Positions 25,301-37,557 of a DNA stretch of 64,000 bases are shown piece by piece (position 1 is the first letter of the stretch; each line of letters opens with the position of its first letter). This DNA is from Astropecten irregularis (Eukaryota > Echinodermata > Asteroidea > Paxillosida > Astropectinidae). The notes beneath the pieces were generated by a model, which was not told where the DNA came from, did not search any database, and was given only the letters and a program-made list of their open reading frames with translations. The stretch is taken from positions 682,001 to 746,000 of the forward strand of contig OZ020254.1 of assembly GCA_963971285.1 (NCBI GenBank). The letters run 5' to 3'. The translations under genes and the position numbers were made by a program.

Positions 25301-28300
25301 ATCACACAGCACCGGTGGGTGAAGGGGATGAGACCCCATGCACGAAGCCACATCAACCTGACCACTTCACGTCTTTAAACTTTGCATAAGTGCGCCGATC
25401 TCGAACGGTAAATAAACAAACATTTGTTGATAAACAAACACAATCTCAACCACGATCGACGGCCGTCAGATTTCTCGGCGGTTTTTGATATGTCATGCCT
25501 TCCGCACACGCAACAACAACCCCCCAAATAAGTGGGGTCCATGTACTTTTTCTTTACCTATCATACCCTGACAAAAAAAAATAAAGACGGCCCGGACCAA
25601 ACCATCACGACGGAGAACCACTGTTTCTAAGAGAGCCTTCTCATCGCATGGGGTCCTGAACTCTTCACACATTTTCGGCATAGGGTAGATGATATTGAGA
25701 AGACCATGTTGTTAGCCGCAAATAAAACGACCAGCATGTGCTTAACCCCACATAGCGCCAGTCATGTCACACAAGACAATCTCGGCCTTCGCATTCACAC
25801 ATGCGGTCCGAGTATATTATTACCAGGTACTGTACATGGTGTGCAGTTATTCGCCTTTGTACATCCAAAGTTTACTGTGTCACTGAAATCATGAGGATTT
25901 TTTTTTTTTAGCCTATACAAGTCGAAAGCCATAGGCCTACTGTTCGGGATCTATTTCAAGGTGTTTGCTATTCAAAATACATGTACCGTCCTTCTTTATG
26001 TTCGAGTTCTTCATTACCTTCTTAACGTCTCAGTGTTGATCACAGAAAAATTGCCTAAAGTAAACTATCGACTATTTTGCTATATGGAATCAAATGTCAA
26101 ATTTTTCGCATGCAGTTTTTCTGGTTTTTTAATCTCTTTTTTTTTTGTAGGGAACATGGTTCGCGTGTCCAAAAAAATGTGTGTTACAGCACATTGTGTT
26201 CATGTTTTTTTTAAAGTCATTCATTCACTCATAGTCACTCATTCTTTAAAGTTTATTTTACTTGTAGGTTTTGATGTAAAAATATCAATCCTTTACGATC
26301 ACCTCTGTTCAAATTGGGATACATTATAGCGCAAGTCGCGCCCAGAACACACCGAGCAAAATATCTCCAGCCGACATTAAAGCCGTTTGTGAATGAAAAC
26401 AACCCGCCCGAAGATTTATCATCGTTATAGAGTCGACCTACCAAACTATCAGTTGACAGTTTTACATATTCGGCGGACAAAAGGCTCCCGAAATTGAACG
26501 TCTTTCAACAAAATTGCTGGGGAGTAGGGTATGATGAAGACTATAGCGCGGCCCTCCCCCCACTCTCTCACGGCGAGCAAGCTCTCTCAGAGAGAGACTC
26601 CGGACCGTGTGATGATTCCTAAGCGATGACAGCTGATGCTCAGTCGGTGCGAGTGCGGGGTACAAGCTCTTTCCCGACGTGGCGTCCTATAATCTTGACA
26701 CGGATGCCGGACCGTTCTTCTTTCCTTGGGTAAACTTGATACCGTCTAAAGTCATACACAGACTAAATATCTGATATTTTTTGTCTTAGCTTAAAAATTA
26801 AATCAAATTGACACCTCGCAGGCGGTTCGTAGAGAATAAACGTTCAGCGTTCTGGTCGTTTTGTTTGAAACGACACAAGATATATAGGCATAAGACAGGT
26901 CTTCAGTGTATTCTTACAAATCAACGAGAAGGAGAAATAAATACGGAATTCCTTCAAATATCCTTCAACATGTTGAACGTAAAGTGTGACTGACCTACAC
27001 TCTCATCTTTTGGTTGTTTTCAATTTCTTTGCTGTTTTATTTTCCAATACCGGTACTCTTTTTCTCTAACTTGCCAAAAACAAGCATTGATTTTCTTTTC
27101 TGTTGAAAATGTACACTGGATTTTTCTGGCCGGTAACTAGCCCTTTTTCCAGTGGTGTTTTGAAATTCAAAATTCCAGACTTCATTGATCGGTTCGATAT
27201 TTTCGTCGGCACAGCTCTCATAACAGACAGCGCACAACAAAATAACATTAACTCCTTTATGATTTTTTTCCTCCTACAGAAGAGAGAGCTGTATTGACTT
27301 AAATCATTTCAAATCAGCTGTTCAATCACTTTGAATCAGTTCTTATCCAACCGCACAAGCAAACACGTGTAAATAAAAAAGAACTTAGAGTTGACAAAAG
27401 AAACCTAGACACTCCAGACTTCTACACATTCCCCGCCTGGCCGCATTAACGCTAAATGCCACTTCTTAAGGGCCCATGGTGTATCAAATAATGTTTGACA
27501 TCTTAATAATTATGTTGGTGTTGGTGAGGGGGGAAATCAATGTTTTGTTATGAAGTATTTCATTTCTAGATATTACCCCACCGCACTACCCCCTTGACAC
27601 TGCACCTGCTTACAGGGTAATTTATAGATTAACTCGTTTGGGCACCTTCAAAACCCCCAAAACTGTGAATGGTACAAACCTGTCAATTGGCGTTTGAGAA
27701 TGCCTACCAAAAAAGCATTGCCCCATAACCCTAAAACACTCCGACTACATGGAGAAAATTGAAGACAAATAAAACTTCTGAAATCCAATACGCCGTGTCA
27801 TTTTTTGTTCAACCGTTCTATCCCTCTCCCCTCTCTTAGCCAAGGAGTGAAATTGATTGTCTTTGAGCTAAAACAGATCATTGACCATGACTTTATTGTA
27901 TTTTATACGTCGTGGAAATTCAACATTGGCGCCACTGCTTTTGCTCTGAAATGTTAATAAATTTCTCTGAGTAAAGTAATTGGCCCCCGTAACTATGTAC
28001 ACCTCGGGCATGCGCGTCGGTCTACTTACATACTCGTTTCGGCTTTCAAAGATGGGAGGAACAAGTTACAACGACATCATGACGTCATTATGAGAGCAAC
28101 ATCGTCGCCAAAGGTTGAAAAATGTGCGAATATTCTGAAGTATCGACTTTTCATGTCAGTATTTTGATAATTTGGTTTCTATTCTTTGAACAGCCAAACG
28201 CAATTGAGCTCAACAACTCGGGTCGATTTCACTAAATATGTTTATGATGGACTATTGACTTGGAAATGGTCAAACGTTTTTCCTGTGTCGCCCAACAAAT

Positions 28301-28975
28301 TCTATTCTTATAATTATTTGGAATTGACATGCACTCATTAGAAATAATTAGAGAACCACTCTGCCCAAGGTGACCTGTGCCATTGTGGGATTCGGCTGAC
28401 ATTGAGCTAAGATTTTCTTCAAGAAAACTCCAAGACACTTGAGCCATATTATGTTCGCGTGTTTACAGAAGGCCTTAAATTGATTTATACATTAATTGAT
28501 TATTGATAGCGTGGTAATCAGGATGACGGCTCAATTACAACATTTACCGCACTCGGAATCAAATTTGATTTTGAATATTTTAATTTGGGTTTTTCCTTCA
28601 ATAATCTAAAGCAAAAGGCAATTGAAACATTGATTATAATATTATAATTATGAGGTTTCTGGAAAATATTTTAATTGTAAAACATAATTGTGTCAAATCG
28701 ACGATTCTTAGCCCTGTACATTTCACACTTCCGTACACCAAATAGTGCGTAAGTACCATAGAGCTATATTACAGATAAGAATGTGCCGTGTACCTGATTT
28801 ATATTTCATATTAATTAATGAAGTATAATAGACCACGTCGACATGGAAATCATGTCACTACGTAATTAAACGATAGCGATCAATTACAATCATGGTTTCG
28901 TATATAAGCAAAATGATTGTGTATATTAATTTTTCGTGTCAGACAAGGACTAAAAGCAATATTTCCTTTATATGC
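25301..28975. other. Intergenic stretch, no gene recognised
   Basis: Mostly AT-rich sequence with a GC-richer patch at about 26520-26700 (AGCGCGGCCCTCC and a CTCTCTCAGAGAGAG palindrome). The short ORFs have no domain. I see nothing else supportable. Confidence 0.6.
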
Positions 28976-29500
28976 TTTGATTTGCTTGAAGTTAGGAGGG
29001 CCTGATGCATTTCAATCCAAGCAGGATCTTTATCGAAGGCTGAAAGGCCTTACTGTTTTACTTTGATTTGTTTTATTTGGGGTGCTTTGTTTGTTTGTTT
29101 GTTTGTTTGTTTGTGTTTTTGTTTCGTATGTTTTCTGTTTTGTTTGTGTGTTTTGTTTGTTAATATTTTGTTTAGTTTCATATTGTTATTTGTTTTGTTT
29201 ATATCGATAATCAAATATGCTAACAGATGAGATCTGATATTCGTTTGATACGGAGCCTAATGCATGCAGTGGCCCCGACATATCTTTTCATGCGACGCAC
29301 GCGTCATCCAGTCCGGCAGTCAGGTCTCTGATGAGAAATGAATTCCTCTCAAATCATTTTAAGATCAAACAAAATTCAGTCTTCGATAAAGATCCTGCTA
29401 GGATCGAAACGCGTCAGGCCTTCCTAACGCAAGCATTTTATCAATTTCAGGTGATTTTGTTTGGCTGTTGAGCAGTTTGCAGCAGTTTAGTACTTGTATC
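28976..29500. mobile_element. Pair of inverted hammerhead-like repeats around a GTTT microsatellite
   Basis: A diverged minus-oriented copy (28976-29042) faces a better plus-oriented copy (29381-29500, containing GATCCTGCTAGGATCGAAAC then GCGTCAGGCC). Between them are a GTTT/TTTG repeat (about 29085-29215) and unremarkable sequence. The head-to-head arrangement may be one element with inverted ends or two independent insertions. Confidence 0.55.
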
Positions 29501-32500
29501 AAACAAAATATAATAAACTGTGAGCAAATCACAGTAGAAGACACTGCGTATGCGATCCTAACTGGTCAGTCTGAAATAGGGGCATCATCAGTCGATACAG
29601 GGTCATTTTCACTGACGGTAAACAAAAATGTACCAACCAGTTTCACCGACAAAATCAATCTGTTTTTTATCTCCCTGCAATGTGTAAACAAGAGAAACAT
29701 CAAAATAAACCAATCCTGCTAATAATTTTTCTCAAAACATTTTCGACCCTGCAAATTTTATGAGTGATAGTCCCGATCGGACTATATATTGCAGCCACGC
29801 TACCTGATGATGATGACAACAACTTGAACCAACATGTCACAGATTCAATCCAGCGTCATGCAATGCAGGCAAACCACGTCGCCTGTAATATAAGGCGTTA
29901 AGTTGCTGAAGAGGCAAAGCTGACATATATCGGAAATTGCACTCGAGTCTGAAGCCCGAAGCGCAACAACGTTCGAGCTCCTATCTTCCGATTCAACTCT
30001 GATATAGAGGAGCTGCCATTATTATTATTTTTAACGGAGGCATTGGCCAATATTACAGACATACACATTGCTAATAACCACGTTGAATAATTGCACGGCT
30101 GTCGACTTTGGGAATTTTAATACAATCTGTTCGTAAACGGTGTAAATTCTGTGCTAATGTGCAGGCCTGCATGTCGGCTGTTGTGTGTTGTATATATATC
30201 TTTTTATCGTTTTCGAGATCGACTGATTAATTGGCGGATTATGGAAAGTTTGTCGTTATTTATCACTAGGTGGGAATGAATAGGGAGATCGTGTTGCCAT
30301 AGTGATTCACGAACTGAATGCTCCCTGTGAGTGACTGCGGATCCCCTGTGGATGCTGTTGTATCTCTCTGATGTCGATTGTTTTGAAGTCCATGTTGCGT
30401 CTTTGTGTCGTTTTATTTATATTTATGCTCAATCCGTTGGTCCTTAACTTGGCTGGTTTTCTGTCCGTGGATCTGCTATGTTAGTCTGTAATTGTTAGTG
30501 TGTCTCTGTGAGTTTCGGTTAGATAAATCCCGTTAATTACCATTAAATTATGTTCTGCTCTACGCAAAACGATGGCTGTCAATTGATCACCTTTAAAACA
30601 AAAGCTACTCCCTTCGGATCGGGAATCGAGATTCAAGTTCAACATTTCACGGGTATTTTGTTTGTAATCAAAATATGCGTAACACGGATCATACGGAGAT
30701 CATTTCGTTCTCGTTTGCAGGGCTCGGCGAGGCTATCCACGCCTCCGTGCATGGTATAGCTGACCGTTTCTCTCGATCACACGTTCGCGTTAATCAAGAT
30801 CGCCAGACATGACCGAGGTAAGCAACCTGCAAACCGTTTCTGCCAGGACATCTCTTATATTCTTCGATGCTTGGTCGTTATATAAACCAAGACGTATTTA
30901 GTTTCATAGACCTTTTTTCTTCTCCTTTACTCCGTCTTATTTTCATGGATCAAAAAAGACAGTAGCATTGACACAGCTTACCGATGCCTTATAACGGTCC
31001 CGTGCACGTCGTGCCGCGTTGGGCATATTAACGGCCAACACTGCGTAATCGTCCATCATAAATTTCGCTTTAGACTCAAGCTAAGCCTTCACTCCGTCCT
31101 GTTTTCTTTTCATTTGCCAATATTTTCCAGCGTTCCTGCATAGGCAAATATCAAATGTGTCCCTAGCATAAAAGGGTGGGGGAAGACCCACGGCGTGCGC
31201 AAATACAAACCAACACACAACACATAATATAACACGCTAACAGTGTGTAGATGTACCGTTGTCGAAATTCCGTGCCATATGGCCAGCGCTGGGTCCGGCG
31301 CAGCTCTCGCCAGGCGCGGAGTCAGTCGAGCAAGTCGCCCAGTGATAATTGATGCCGATCATTTCTAGTGAATAGAAACGGCATGATAGCATTATGCCGC
31401 GTTTGTTATGGTCGTCGCATGTCATTGGTCTGTCTCTTATGTTTCTTCCTCTGTTCTCATTCTCTGTTTTGCTTTCATTTTCTCGGTCTTTTATCATTTT
31501 TATTTTCCCCATTTTCAATATGTTGTTGCTCTCGGCCCCCGATGAGTGCACACAGCATCCGTGCCGCGATCATTCCTTAGGAGTTAGCTGTGGGTTGCGA
31601 TATGTCACCATCATTGGTATTTTCGATGCGGCTAATAATATACCTAGCTGGCATGAATTCCCTTTTTTCTTCTTTTTACGCCGACGTTCCTTGTTGTGCC
31701 GGCACGCGTGCTCTAGCCCTCCCTGTACTCCCCTCGTGGAGTCCATACACCCCGCTGGGATGAGCCCAGATCCCCGCCTAACTATCGGAAAGATTTACGC
31801 TATGAAGTGATTCGTGGCTAATCCCGGCAGCCACAGGGCCGCTTGAGTCCGAGGCAGCACAGAGAATGGTTGGAGATAGTTCGAAAGAGAGGAAAAGGAG
31901 GAAATATAACACTCCATAAGCCATGGAGGTCGTATATGAACATGGAATAGGTACACAAGGATGTCCCATTCATTGTATATCAACGAGACATGTTCTGAAT
32001 TTCAACCTCATCATGGGTCTTTGCGATTCCCTGATTGAAATGGTAAACAGAAGATGATATCCCTGGATTCCCTGCCAAGCGATGAAACAATTGATTGTTT
32101 GCTTGCTGTCAGCAGACAGTGATGTTCCTCGGGAGATAAAATTCGTTTAAAATGCCTCTCATCATGATAGCTCAAGCCTGATTTCAGGGGCCAAATCTTT
32201 CAATGTCCTCGCTGAGATAAGATAGTTATCACTAAACAATCTGCACTCCACGGGAAACATTTCACACTATCAGGTTTCAAGAACATGCCATACAACGACG
32301 TCATGAGGTCTACATGGGTATTTCCCTATATATGAGGCATATCTATGTTTCTTTTTCAGGAAAATGCCGAACTCAGCCAAAAGACATTTATTGTAAAGCC
32401 TTTATGTCCTTGTCAACTTTCTAAAATAACCTGAAATGTGATGACATCGATTCTTTTGGCAAAGCGTCTATAGCTTTCCCCTTTAGGCCCTATTTATAAT

Positions 32501-33558
32501 AAAAACATTTTGAAGCCTGACAAACTGATATGTTCAAAATGGGCATCTTTTCTCCAGCAATTTACCAAGAGCAATATGCATTAGGAGCTTTGGAGGACCT
32601 CAGACGGTCCTGGGACCGATAACACCTTACACCTCTCCCCTCTTTTATCGAGTCAGGGCCGTGCCTCTCGGGCCCGCTGCCGTGAATTGAACCGACCGGA
32701 GGGGGAAAAAGAAACGAAAGAAATCCCGGCTGCCTTGTCTCAATCACATCAGTAGGGTGACGGAGGTAGGTGGCCATTCAAGTCTTGTACTTTGTGAGCT
32801 GATAAGAAGTGGAATTCTTCTCTTATACGACAGGGAAAAGATGAAGGGATTTAGTCGGGGAAAAGCCACGCCCTTGCCACGCGTACCACGGCCCCGCCCT
32901 CCACCTCCAGGTCTCTTGACTGTGTAATGTGTACATTGCAAACCCCTCTTGTTCCCTACACTCAACGCACACAAATGTTAACCGGCTTGACAAGTGCTCG
33001 CTCTCCGTACAGTGAAGTGGTGTTGATGATCTAGTGGGTACACGACTTAACTAGATAATACATGAAGTGTGCGCATAGAGTGTTTGATTAGCGACAGTAT
33101 GACAAAGCATGTTATTTCAATGGCACACAACCAAGTGTCAAACATTGTGCCTTTTGTTGTTACATGGAGGGGAGTATTTCGGACTCTCCCGCACGTTCAT
33201 TTATTAATTATTTACTTCTCTGTTGGCTCAAAGGAACGGCGATGCGCCATTCTTTTCGAAAAAAGAAAGAAATATTTTCCTATAAAATGGATCATTTCAC
33301 TTATTTTGAGGGATCAATTTTGTTGGTTGTCCACTGTTCCAAATTTAAAGAATTGAAACCCAGCTTGATTGTCTGTTCCTAACTCCATGAAAGAAATGAC
33401 AACAACGTTTTTTTTTTTAGTTTCACTAATGAGAAAAAAATATATGGCTTCATTAGCATATAAAAAACAAGGCATACATCACTAATCATGGCCCAACTTA
33501 GTGAAATGGCCAATACTTTAAAATTGTTATGATGGCAGCACCCGAAAAGAAATTAAGC
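29501..33558. other. Intergenic stretch with CpG-rich patches, no gene recognised
   Basis: There is no recognisable coding sequence. CpG-richer patches lie at about 30700-31060, 31240-31370 and 32580-32960. One exon-like plus-strand segment (30721-30817) is listed separately. The longest ORF here (138 codons on the plus strand, 31394-31810) is hydrophobic low-complexity sequence without a domain. Confidence 0.55.
30721..30817 (+). other. Exon-like segment, plus strand (low confidence)
   Basis: A good acceptor (CGTTCTCGTTTGCAG) precedes and a good donor (GACCGAG|GTAAGCAA) follows a 97-bp segment that ends with ATG ACC GAG. It could be a 5' exon with a start codon just before the splice. No downstream plus-strand coding exon was recognised, so chance is equally likely. 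Confidence 0.2.
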
Positions 33559-33925
33559 TTAAAGGTAATATCATACTTTGGTTTTTGTCAAAGAAATTTG
33601 CAGATTCATGGACAATCAAGGAAGATAGAGTAACAGTCATCTGTGAAACCCCAGTCCCATACGGGCCGATTTCTCTTAGAAAACAGTGAAAAGCGATAAT
33701 GGAATTTCTTTAATCTTTTCACCAATGTTTTTGATCTTTTAAAGATCAAAAATATTTTCGGTCTTTACTTTTACTACGGTAATTGTTTTGATAAATACAG
33801 CATTTCAGGCAGAAAAAATGTTAACGGCATGTTTCTACCATCACCATCTTTATACTCTGTACGTTATAGGTAAATATGTGAACATTTATGTGTTGGTTTC
33901 CTACAAAGTATAATACTACCTTTAA
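33559..33925. mobile_element. TTAA-flanked MITE, copy 2
   Basis: It begins TTAAAGGTAATATCA and ends ATACTACCTTTAA. It shares TTTCTACCATCACCATCTTT and the following block with copies at 7700-8029, 42778-43131 and 47294-47667. Its outer part is closest to the 47294-47667 copy (ACTTTGGTTTTTGTCAAA and its complement). Non-coding. Confidence 0.7.
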
Positions 33926-34269
33926 CTGATTTAAGTTCGTAGCATTTTTTTTTTCCATTTTAGAAATCTTTACCTTAAATTCAAGTTGGACATTGCGCGC
34001 GTACTTATTCTGCCATCAGTATGTTTGTAATATATAAAACAAAACCATTTTGTGTTGGAATTATGATAAGGTGTTGTGGTTTGTTTTTTTCGTCAAACGT
34101 CAAGGCTTCGCGACTTGGAAGAAAAAAAGAGAGAAAAACGACCGGAGGACAGGGGTTTAGCCATTGTTTATTTATCGCACAATATTCGTCTCGTAAGTGG
34201 TTTTATTCCTTCAGTCTTGCCAGGCTTTATCCTAGCATTGCACCAACTGATCACAAAGTAAACATCATT

Positions 34270-34960
34270 CACTGCACGATTTACCGGACCATAAGGGCAT
34301 CTGCTACCGGGTATACGAGACGAGTTCACGGCGGAAAAGTCCTCGCCGTGACACGCTAAGGGGTCAAGGGGGGATGATGATTCCGTTGCCCCGACCAGCC
34401 AGCCAGGCACGGATTGGAATCGCCACTTTTCTTTTCTTTTTTTCCCCAGCCCACACATCTTTGCTGAAAGGAATCAAATTGTATATCATTTTCATAATCT
34501 GCTCATTACGCTGTGCCAGGGATTAGTAGTAGTATGCCCATCCGTCACGAATCTGTTGCGTTTTCGGAGCGAAGCTTTTTCCCCTCCCAGTTTTGATCAT
34601 GATCCGGCTCCCAATGAGTGGAGATCTTTCAAGGGTATTTACCTTGCAACGACCGTATACTCCCGGACTTGGAATACCGGAGGACTGCAAGGACCGCCTA
34701 AATTGCAGGGCCCCGTCAAGCCCTTTGTTGCGCGGCCCGTACGTTGGCTTGCATTCAGACGGATGACCCACCGAGTTTATGATGCATATACACTCGGAGA
34801 GTACTGCCCCCGGCTCCACACCCATCTGTCGGTGTAAAACCTGGCCGTCGCTCGCTACTTACCGACGGTGTGCCGTCGCGCACGGTAAAAAAGGGGGTGA
34901 CAGGGCTCCCTTCCCCGTGCCCGGAGTCGCGACTACACGGTAATTCCACTCAGATCAGAA
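34270..34960. promoter_or_regulatory. CpG-richer block in the COE/Ki-67 spacer (candidate regulatory element)
   Basis: About 700 bp are markedly richer in C, G and CpG than the flanks, with no recognisable coding domain in any frame. It could be a conserved non-coding element upstream of COE. This rests on composition only. Confidence 0.25.
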
Positions 34961-36412
34961 GGACTCCACCAAAAAAATTATGTATATCAAGTGGAATTAG
35001 AGGGAAAACCCTGAGGAAAGTTTATCCAGACATGCCTCATGCATATTCATGGGCTTATCCAAAATGTACGTTTTAAAGTTTAGGGTTATAATAGGCCTAT
35101 TTTCTGACAAATTATAACAGAAATTCAAAGCTTAACTGCCATAATGGTTATTGCTTTTCTTTACTATTTCTGGCCTTGAAGAAAAAAGCATTTTATTCCA
35201 TTCTATCGCTTGAACTTTTGTTTTCGCAACTCCACCCTCGCTGATTTATTTCTGTCTGTTCCAGTACAATTAGTCTCATTAACACACCTAATTAATTCAT
35301 GTCGTTTGTCAAGTACCCACCTGTTTCTTCAAATAAGAACCACAAGTTTCTCTTAGCTCAATCCCCAAGCGAGACCAAGCATGTGGTTTTTACGCATCAA
35401 GTGTATACCACAGGGACTGATATGTTTTAGCCCCTGAAACAGATAATTAAGATCCATTCTGCAAGCGATCTAGCATGATTTTCTTCTTTCTTTCTCTATA
35501 GTGGCCCTAATAACGTTCATAATTGGATGGCCAAGGCGCGCATGTTGTGTAGCCGTCCCAGTAATTAGGGTCACCGAGTTTACGTAACATGCCCCTGGGA
35601 TGGGCCCCGATATCTATAACGATCTTACGCGCACGCGACTGGCTCGCGCCACTCCGCCCAAATTGGGCTCATTAAAAAGACTAAATTATCGCGATCGGAC
35701 AAACAAAATCTTTGTTCTTCAGTGACTAAGTGCAATTAGCCAGTGAGCAGAATTAACTCCTTCTATTCTTTGCATGAGCTGGGCTCAAGTGTGCTATTCA
35801 ACGGGAAATGCCAATAATTAGTGGTACTTGTGACAATTTACACACAATCACATCCTCAATCATTTCTATGGAAGTCGTAAATCTGAAAAGAAACAAGATC
35901 CATTTGTAAGAGGCAGGAACTAGCTTCAATGAGCGTATACATGTATTATGCAGCTATTGTCTAGCACACAAGGCAAAGAAAACACCACATAATCTCTGCT
36001 GTCCTACATGAATGGCAAACTATGTACACGGAGCAAAATCGTCCAAAAACATTAACATTATAATAGAAATGTGTATTCTTTATTACTGCAAAACATATGT
36101 CATGCTTTTTATACACTCAGGTGATAACAGACAAGTTCCTATTGCGTCAGTTTAAAAAAGGAGAATGTTATTTGCACTGTTAAGAAATATTGTACGGACA
36201 CGGCCAATCAGTTCACATATGGTGGCCTGCATGTGCCTATACCTGTTTGACGCCTCGCTTCCTCTTTTGGTGGAGTAAGATTGCATTTCGGACGTTAACA
36301 GAAAATAACCAATTCACTTTTTCAGTGTTATGACAAAGGAATTCACAAATCTGGTTCGGTATTCATCTTTTTAAAATTTGGTTTAACTGCATAATTTCCT
36401 CTTTCGTCATTT
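34961..36412. other. Intergenic stretch, nothing recognised
   Basis: AT-rich sequence with a small GC-rich patch near 35580-35660. I see no gene, element or array. Confidence 0.6.
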
Positions 36413-36530
36413 AGCCTTTGAGAAAGATCCTGCTAAGATCGAAACGCGTCAGGCCCTCCTAACTCCAAGCATCTGATATACTTGAGGTCATTTTGGCTGA
36501 TGAGCAGTTTGCAGCAGTTTAATAATTGTA
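36413..36530 (+). repeat. Dispersed repeat with hammerhead-like hairpin
   Basis: It reads GCCTTTGAGAAA, then GATCCTGCTAAGATCGAAAC, GCGTCAGGCC, CTCCTAACTCCAAGCAT, and ends with GGCTGATGAGCAGTTTGCAG. It is very close to the copy at 13364-13477 in opposite orientation, with one mismatch in the hairpin stem. Confidence 0.7.
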
Positions 36531-37039
36531 AAGTTTGTTTTATTTGTCAAATCTTTTATTTTGTATTTCGTATAAACTTTAAACTCGATTAATACGTAAA
36601 ATAATAGGCATGTTGATTTCTTAACTGAAATATGAAAATAATTTAAGTTATAACAGACAAATTTTCATAAAAGTAATTTAAGACAGGCTATGTTGTGGGC
36701 TTGTTGTATATAAAATAATGGTTAAGACCAACACTGACTCCCGATCAAATTTTGTTTTATTTTGCATCCATGAAGCAACCTGATAATTTTGCCGTGATTT
36801 TTTTCCCAGTTTTATCGGCATATTTTGTTTTATCAAATAAAAATAGAGGCTGAATTTTCGAAGTGGGATGAGAAAAATGAACTGAAACGGTGGCATTGAC
36901 ATCGTTTGGCCAGCATAATGCATCGCTAACCGCCCGGCGTCGTCACAAGCCCAAAAGCCCACCAACAACAGAAAAAAAAAGAGGAGAAAAAAGAGATTCC
37001 ACTGTTGTAATTTGTCGGTCTCATTTGATGAGAGCCGGC

Positions 37040-37204
37040 CTACTCCCCTGACGAATCGCCACTGATGGAGTTTCTCACACCCTCTGTCGTGTCCTTAAAG
37101 GGCATCATCATTTGGACCCAGGGCTTGCTTCCCGTCTCGGGTGCCGATGATGCTTTACTACCGTCGGCTTGAGCACGGGCGCGATCGGCATCTTCGAGGG
37201 GTTT
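37040..37204 (-). CDS. Possible terminal coding exon of an unrecognised gene
   Basis: I do not recognise this product. After an acceptor CAATTTCTCCCAAGCAG the minus strand is open for 54 codons and a TAG stop. It runs from KPLEDADRARAQADGSK through KPWVQMMMPFKDTTEGV to SGDSSGE. The composition is protein-like, but the antisense frame also reads well, which weakens the case. Exon-like segments with compatible phase lie upstream on the same strand at 40285-40322, 41484-41529 and 43461-43501. No homologue comes to mind. It may be a small lineage-specific gene, an untranslated transcript, or chance. Confidence 0.25.
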   Translation of the reverse strand, partial: KPLEDADRARAQADGSKASSAPETGSKPWVQMMMPFKDTTEGVRNSISGDSSGE

Positions 37205-37284
37205 CTGCTTGGGAGAAATTGCGGTATACCGCGAGTACAGAAAATTTACACATTTACCCGGTATACATGGTGTTTAGCAACTTA

Positions 37285-37557
37285 ATTATTATTATTCATT
37301 TCTGGTAATTACCCTAAACCAAGGATTCCTCAAAAACGCCCTATAAGTACGGTAGCTCGAAAGCCTGATGAAACCTTTTATGGAAAGATGATGAGAAACA
37401 GATACAATTTTAGAGATGGGAGTATGATATTCTGGGTAAAACACACTGAGAATCAGATGGGGACTGAAAACCCAATCCACTTGTGGACCGAGCAGGACTT
37501 GAACCCGGGCCGTCAGAGGTGAAAGGCGAGGAAAGAACCGCTAAGCCAACCTGATTC
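37285..37557 (-). mobile_element. tRNA-derived SINE
   Basis: Read on the minus strand the head has a box A-like TTGGCTTAGCGGT (about 37536-37548) and a box B GGGTTCAAGTCC (37495-37506) spaced as in a tRNA gene. A body without tRNA similarity follows, ending in an AATAATAATAATT tail near 37290. A true tRNA gene is unlikely because the cloverleaf arms do not pair well and the AAT tail is typical of a retroposed SINE. Confidence 0.7.

Noticed and set aside
29085-29215. GTTT repeats considered as a CRISPR-like or spaced array
   Set aside because: It is a simple tetranucleotide microsatellite in animal DNA, without regular unique spacers.
32872-32886. PCHAY-like codons, considered as an MGMT active site in the spacer
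   Set aside because: MGMT needs PCHRV in a conserved context. The arginine is absent and the flanks do not match. I found no MGMT exon in the spacer.
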